From NCBI GenBank assembly GCA_037074705.1, contig CM073594.1, forward strand, positions 74,510,509 through 74,574,508: a DNA stretch of 64,000 nt. Reading direction: 5' to 3'. A program made the position numbers and the translations under genes. Each line of letters starts with the position of its first letter. Positions within the stretch are counted from its first letter, which is position 1. Positions 58,384 to 64,000 of this stretch are shown piece after piece. The stretch is from Zhengitettix transpicula (Eukaryota > Arthropoda > Insecta > Orthoptera > Tetrigidae). The notes under the pieces are model-generated. The model made no database searches, was not told the origin of the DNA, and saw only the letters and a program-made list of their open reading frames with translations.

Positions 58384-59213
58384 CCTCACGTTGGAGCACA
58401 AAATGTAATATTCAGAATTTTTTTAAAAAATTAATTTTAAAGTGAAGATAAGCCTTACGTTGTAAACAAATTAAAAATTAAAATGATAGGATTTTAAATG
58501 GAAACAAGAATTCAAAATATAACACAAAATTAATTTAATAAAAACAAATTTTTATCTCAATTGAAATTTTACAAGTTGGTAATGTGCCACGGCTTAAATT
58601 CAGGGCCGCCTATCGGGCCTCCAATAAAGATTGTTACAAAATGACAATTAAAAACTTACAATGCAAAAATTTCATGATTTAAATAATTATTGAAAAACGA
58701 AATCTGACGGTAATTATATTTACAATAGGTTTACAATTAATAAAATTCCTTTTTTTGTTTACTTTACCCTTAGCTGTTCGTCTGGGCTCGATCTCACTCG
58801 ATTTTTGTTAAACACATCACAGAAAGGCCATATTTCACTGAATTTAAGGATGTTTTATTTTCAAACACAAAGCACGTCCTGCTCTTAACTGCTCTTAACT
58901 CTTAAAACTTTTATAATTGCATGAATATGCCAATAGACGAAATACTTCAGACTGTCGACTCGTAATTCCAAAACCCGGGACTTTATTATAATATGTCTCT
59001 GCTGCGTAATCACACTTGCTCAAATATGGTTCCAGGAACTTTGTATCAGGGACTCCACAAAACGCACCTTTCGCCTTCCTGGTCCAAGCAAATATTAATT
59101 ACCTCCTTCTCAAAACACACTTTTCTACCTTCGTGGTCCTTATATTTACGCCGCCGATAATGAAAGTCTTAAAATTTTGTTTATTAAATAATTAGATTTT
59201 TGTTATTTCCACA
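58384..59213 (-). mobile_element. LTR element H, diverged
   Basis: On the minus strand it starts TGTGGAAATAACAAAAATC at 59213 next to (TA)n, and shares TCTTTATTGGAGGCCC and GGCCCTGAATTTAAGCCGTGG with element C. CGAAATCTGAC lies near 58698. Two primer-site-like blocks (TACAACGTAAGGC near 58452 and GCTCCAACGTGAGG near 58385) lie about 68 bp apart at its 3' end. The far boundary is not resolved. Confidence 0.6.
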
Positions 59214-62156
59214 ATATATATATATATATATATATAAATTCACTTAAATTACAGTAGGAACGGGAGAATTAAATATTCGTGTCGTGTGTTCCCCGAGTTT
59301 AAACTTGCAATATACATATGCATTGGAAGTGCTTTAATGATTAATGTGTCGCTTTTGCTAACATCACGACAGTATTGCCAACCAAACATGGAGGGAAACG
59401 CTTCCATTTATCCCGTAATAATAATAATAATAACGGTTAATACAGGAATTACATGTAATCGCCGTATAATTATTATTCATTATTAGTCGATTGGAAATTT
59501 GAAACTTAATATTAATAATAACGGGCATGAATTCTCTGTGGATTTATTTTTCATGTAGAACTGAAATACTATTGAACCTGTTGTTTCCTAAATATTGATT
59601 GACAGTTGACAAATGTTCCCGGCGGGCTTGAAATATATTATTAATAAAATTAGGGAAATTAATTCTGAGTGCCACTCCTATACAGTGTGTCCCAAAAGTG
59701 AGTACCCTATTTTTTTATTTTTTCAACTACCAAAATAGATAAAAATTTATGGAACAAACATGCAAACAAACTGGTCCGCGGTTGGAAAACCAGCATATAC
59801 ACTAGCAAAAACTTCAATCATTGGACCCTTTATTAATTTAATTAATGGTAAATTTATAACATAAGTCCTAAGAACCGTTATAGATCCATTTTCTTCTAAA
59901 CAATGGAATTTATTCGTTTGCCTTGATTCACTGACCCGTATTTTCCTCTTCTCTTTCCGGGGCCAGTTTTTAATTAAATATTGTTGGTAGTCCTTATTAA
60001 AGGCATCGGTATCGATCGCTTTTGTGGTTCCATTTAAGCTAATCTTTAAAGCTTGTCCCCTATTCAGTCAAATTATATTACGGAGACAGCCCCGTATTCA
60101 ATTAATCTCACCACGGCCCTCCAATAAAACGGCCACCTTTTCTTCAGAATGAAACCTCGTTAGTTGTTATAGGAGCATCATAATGGTCTTGAACAGGGGA
60201 CCCCAAAGAACATCCTTCGTTATTTGGAATATAAAATAATGTTTCCCCGAGAATGGTGATCGATTACCGCGTGAAACGTGTGGAAACAGATCAGTCTTGA
60301 GCTTAGCAACGAAGACTTGTCATAGCCTCCTCAAAGTATATACCGCTCTCAGTTTGCCGAAGATACTGTCTTCTGGACATCAGACAAAAATCCCAATAAC
60401 TTTCTTACCTCCCTCAACACGTACCCGGTAACCCTCCAGGAAGAGCTCTCTGTATGGAGAGTCTTGTAATATTGCGGCACATATAACAATCTGGAAGAAT
60501 CGCATCTTTATATTTTTTTGGAACCAAGTATCTCGAGATTCACCTAAACCAAGCGTAATCCATCACGTCAAATTACTCCGAAAACAACGCGTCACCAAAA
60601 GATGTCTGCGCTCCAGAACACGATACGATCATCCTAAAATCCTCCTTCACACGTACCAAACGGTCATCACCCTGTAATAGGCTCAGTGTTACTACTCCCT
60701 ATCCACGGTGTCATCTTCAATCAATAACGACCCTGGAAAGAAGAATCCTTCGCTTCTGTTATTAACTTCACTTCCACCTACTAATTCCAACACGATCGCC
60801 CTGTCTATCAACGCCTTTCCCACTTCCGTGCGTCCTACGACTTCCACCTACATCCCACAAGTCCCATCCATCTTCCACAGTCTTCCTATGATCTTTGGTC
60901 GGAAACATAAATTCAAATAAGCCGGAAATTATCCTTATAACCTAAAACAAAAATACCACGACTTCCAAGTCCCCAATTTCCCACCACACTATAACAGTCC
61001 CATGCCAAATCTGTTGAAAACCGAAGCTTAAACCGAAAAAAGCCGTTTGTATTACTTTTCCGCGGCCCAAACCTATACATAAAGTCTGGTCCAATCACCT
61101 CTCGGAAACCAAATAATGATAGAAAAATAATTAGAATGTCTGTGTCTTTTACTTAATCAAAATAATAATCAAAGATGTTCCATTACAAATCTCATGCTGG
61201 TGAGGGCGTCTGGACAACAGGACTCGTATACAACGATGACGTCATCATCAAAGAAACTTCTTGTAGTAGTACATCATACCTGTTAACCCGATAACTGAAG
61301 ACAGCTGCCAACGACTCAACTGGAAGTGGAGTTATTATTTTTCCCAGAAAATGGATCAGATTTTCCAAATTACGTCAGAGTAGAAATCTTTCTCTCCAAA
61401 GACGTTGCACCATACGTTTTTACTCCTTGTCTACAGTTTTCATTTTTCTTCTTTTGCCTTTATTTCCATCTCCTCACAGAGTCACTGGCAAGATGGCCGC
61501 AGTCCAAAAGGAGCGAGCGAGTGAGCTCGGCGCGTCATTTCAGCGAAAAGATAACAGAGGCCACACCAGCAGTCACAAAAGGAGACAAGAAACGGCCTTA
61601 ATTAGAATTTATGGGAGCCTCATAGTCGCATCAACGTGAGAGATATCTCCCTCCGCCAACACCACCGCAGAGGAAAATAAAATAAAAAGTCTTGTCTTCT
61701 CTGCCTCTATTCCTCGTACCTGCACACACTAAAACACGGAGAGACAAACCACTCAAGATTGTTTGTTGGAAGGGGGGAAAATATAAAAAGAAAATAAGAT
61801 GGAGATAAGCAGGGAACTCAGAAGAAGGAACTATCATGATGATGTGACTGAAAAGTAGGGAACTTAGAAACGTCGAAAGTAGATAAACTACGCGTAGGTA
61901 ATTACAAATAAATTTTTAAAGAATAATGACGAACCAGAACTTAACACTACAAACATGTCAAATTTTCAATACAGACAAAAAAGTGATAATATAAATACCA
62001 CTCATAGTTTCTGGGATCTTTGTTCCTATCGTCAGGTGCGAAGAAGAGTCTAGAGCGACACAATACCTCCTTTTCTTTGGAAGCAGCACACTTATATTTT
62101 TATTTAACTAAGTATCATAGTCAGGACCTATTTTCTGTTAAATCTCACATTCTACT

Positions 62157-62196
<40 letters not shown>

Positions 62197-62200
62197 TATA
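59214..62200. other. Unassigned stretch
   Basis: ACAGTGTGTCCCAAAAGTGAG at 59683-59703 resembles Tc1/mariner-type ends, but no partner is found. 59830-61120 is unique with no recognised product. 61460-61640 is CG-richer and contains CAAGATGGCCGCAG (see findings). A TA block lies at 62157-62202. Confidence 0.35.
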
Positions 62201-62630
62201 TGCTATCTGGGTGTCCGGCGTTGCCCGGGTTGTCATTAAACTCAGCAACATTCATAATGTTTCATTATTATATGAATTTACTATTTGACTCCAAACTCGG
62301 TTGTTTTCGCGTTATTTGTATGTAATGTTCTTCCACCCCCACCCCTAATGGTGCTCCTCTCCCATACCGAAAGGGGTTGAAATTACACACAAAAACATCG
62401 GGAGAAACACTATCAATCTCATCGACCTCGAAAAATATTTATCCGACGCAAATATCGGTTGTTTGAGCAGGTTTGAAAATTTACACCCCCGTCCACCCCA
62501 GATTCTGAGGGTAGTAGATGTGTTTTTACTTCCAGTGTTTGTTTCCGGTGCGAAATTTGAGCAAATTTGCTCCATGCGGAACAGACACACGAACACAAAC
62601 AGTCTATTTTATTTAGAGGAAGATAAGTAT
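62201..62630 (+). mobile_element. GCCCGGCGTTGCCCG-type dispersed repeat, second copy
   Basis: It begins TGCTATCTGGGTGTCCGGCG then TTGCCCGGG, next to (TA)n. It carries the module CCACCCCCACCCCTAATGG to AATATTTATCCGAC and the tail TTTGAGCAAATTTGCTCCATG to TTTTATTTAGAG. The middle module is the inverse of the three tandem units at 17845-18630. Confidence 0.6.
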
Positions 62631-64000
62631 AAATTACGAATAATATTTTACAAAATAAGTAATATAAGTGGTGTCAGAAAAGTCAGGAACCTATTTTAGT
62701 TTTACCTATTAATATAAGAAAAAAATATAGCTAAATCTCTGAAGAGAAACACGGGAAAAGCCCTATAGCCCTATAGTCAAAATAAAACTTAATACACTTT
62801 GTACAGTATTACATAAATTATATATAAATTAACTTAAATAGTTTTCAATGGAGTTTCGTCAATTATCTTCTCTATCCGTCATAATATCCCCGCAATTCTC
62901 TCGATCAACCCCTAAAATAAAAAACCAACCTCACATTCCCGACAGTAAATTATATACGCAAGGATTAATAGTTAATAACAAAGGTAAACACACGAGTAGA
63001 GAGAGATAAATCAGTAACAGCGATTTAAAATGCATTTGTACTATTGGAGCGTAAATACTACAGCGCCGATTAGTGGGTAAAGAGGTTGTGGGAGGGGCGT
63101 AACACACACAGTTGACGAGTGGACGATAGACCCCAGGGTAGAGTGTAAATAAATGAATAAATACAGGTCCTCGATTTCGGTTGATTCTGTGGACTAATTA
63201 TCTTACACCCCCCGCACATCGGATGCATGTAACCGAATAAATATAATTAATATCGGCGATAGTGGAAACGGTATTGTTGGGTTGGTGACGAAGGGGAACT
63301 GCGTGACTACGTGCGAAGGAGTAACAGAGGAAGTAATAGAAGGGTGAAATATACGCAGTGGAATAATAGAGAAAATAAATAACAGTTATTATTAATGACG
63401 GTGATAAATCCGAGTTAGAAAAGTAGTAGTGGGGGTGGGGGAAACCACCCCCGTCGTCGTCCATTACGATATTGGCAGAGCGGACACGATTTTGTTAATG
63501 ATATTGTGAAAACCGAGACAGAGAGAAAGCAAGTTGTTAATTTCAATTTGGCGACATGCCTTGGTCTGGTTTTAATACTGCTGTTACCAACCAGACAGAG
63601 AAAAAACACACTCTCCTCTCCAGCCCCTACCTTCCCATACCACCCTCTATTGGATAATATATTTGTGTTTGTTGTTTTTTAAACGCTTTTCAGTTCTCAA
63701 TACCGGAATTATTGACACGGTTTGTTGTTTATTTTCATATGAACATGTTGTTATCCTGTTTGCGAATAATATTTTTTGGCAGCGGTACCACGATCTGGGT
63801 GAATAGATTTCGATTTATTACCTCCCCACACCAACCGTTTTTAGTCGTCCACTTCAACCTGATGGATTCTTCATATGACGAGTAAAATTATGTTTTTCTG
63901 TTATATTTCCCTCTGTTGAGTTTTGAGGGTTGTTTGAGGATTTAAATGAGAGATGAAAAGGGGAACTTGAAGAGTTATAATAATATTGCGAATCCGACTT
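62631..64000. other. Unassigned stretch to the window end
   Basis: AT-rich. Frames of 64-88 codons on the minus strand at 63198-63609 have no motif. No repeat boundary is recognised. Confidence 0.4.

Noticed and set aside
59683..59703. ACAGTGTGTCCCAAAAGTGAG as the end of a Tc1/mariner element
   Set aside because: No inverted partner or transposase sequence was found within reach.

Overview
The window is animal nuclear DNA, most probably from an arthropod, and I see no intact host protein-coding gene, rRNA or functional tRNA. It is AT-rich and rich in microsatellites. Its recognisable protein signal is limited to decayed transposable-element enzymes: a mariner transposase, jockey-type, RTE-type and R1-type reverse transcriptase relics, and a Penelope-like GIY-YIG endonuclease fragment. 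An insect, perhaps a polyneopteran with a large genome, fits this set of elements, but that is inference and the species cannot be read from the sequence.

Three repeat families explain much of the window. (1) Eight LTR-type elements of about 0.8-1.1 kb lie at 2450-3482, 6337-7291, 7298-8386, 26285-27272, 29926-30938, 39000-39969, 51776-52835 and 58384-59213. Most share a GAACGAAATCTGAC core, TG...CA ends, TA-rich targets and a lysine-tRNA primer-binding site like that of gypsy; two have a clean 4-bp ATAC duplication. Several carry one to three extra primer-site units beyond the LTR end, inside the target duplication. (2) A hairpin-dense repeat of about 520-580 bp with an A-rich 3' tail occurs in about 14 full or partial copies, often as tandem pairs (9801-10835, 21712-22560, 41903-43113, 47769-47952). 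(3) Penelope-like debris includes a GIY-YIG fragment at 4026-4301 between inverted arms, and many hammerhead-ribozyme-like cores ending in GAAACG.

By region: 1-10 kb holds one hairpin repeat, three LTR elements and the Penelope fragment. 10-23 kb holds further hairpin repeats, two inverted-repeat elements, a triple 280-bp tandem array and the mariner. 23-39 kb is mostly low-complexity, AT-rich intergenic DNA with two LTR elements and RT relics. 39-50 kb holds an LTR element, two jockey fragments, the longest tandem run of the hairpin repeat, and two fold-back elements. 50-64 kb holds two LTR elements, an RTE RT relic and a GCCCGGCGTTGCCCG-type repeat. Unique, less AT-rich stretches with TAATTA motifs (for example 38090-38660) are the best candidates for host regulatory DNA.

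These elements do not form a cooperating gene system. They record several independent waves of transposition into one intergenic or intronic region.
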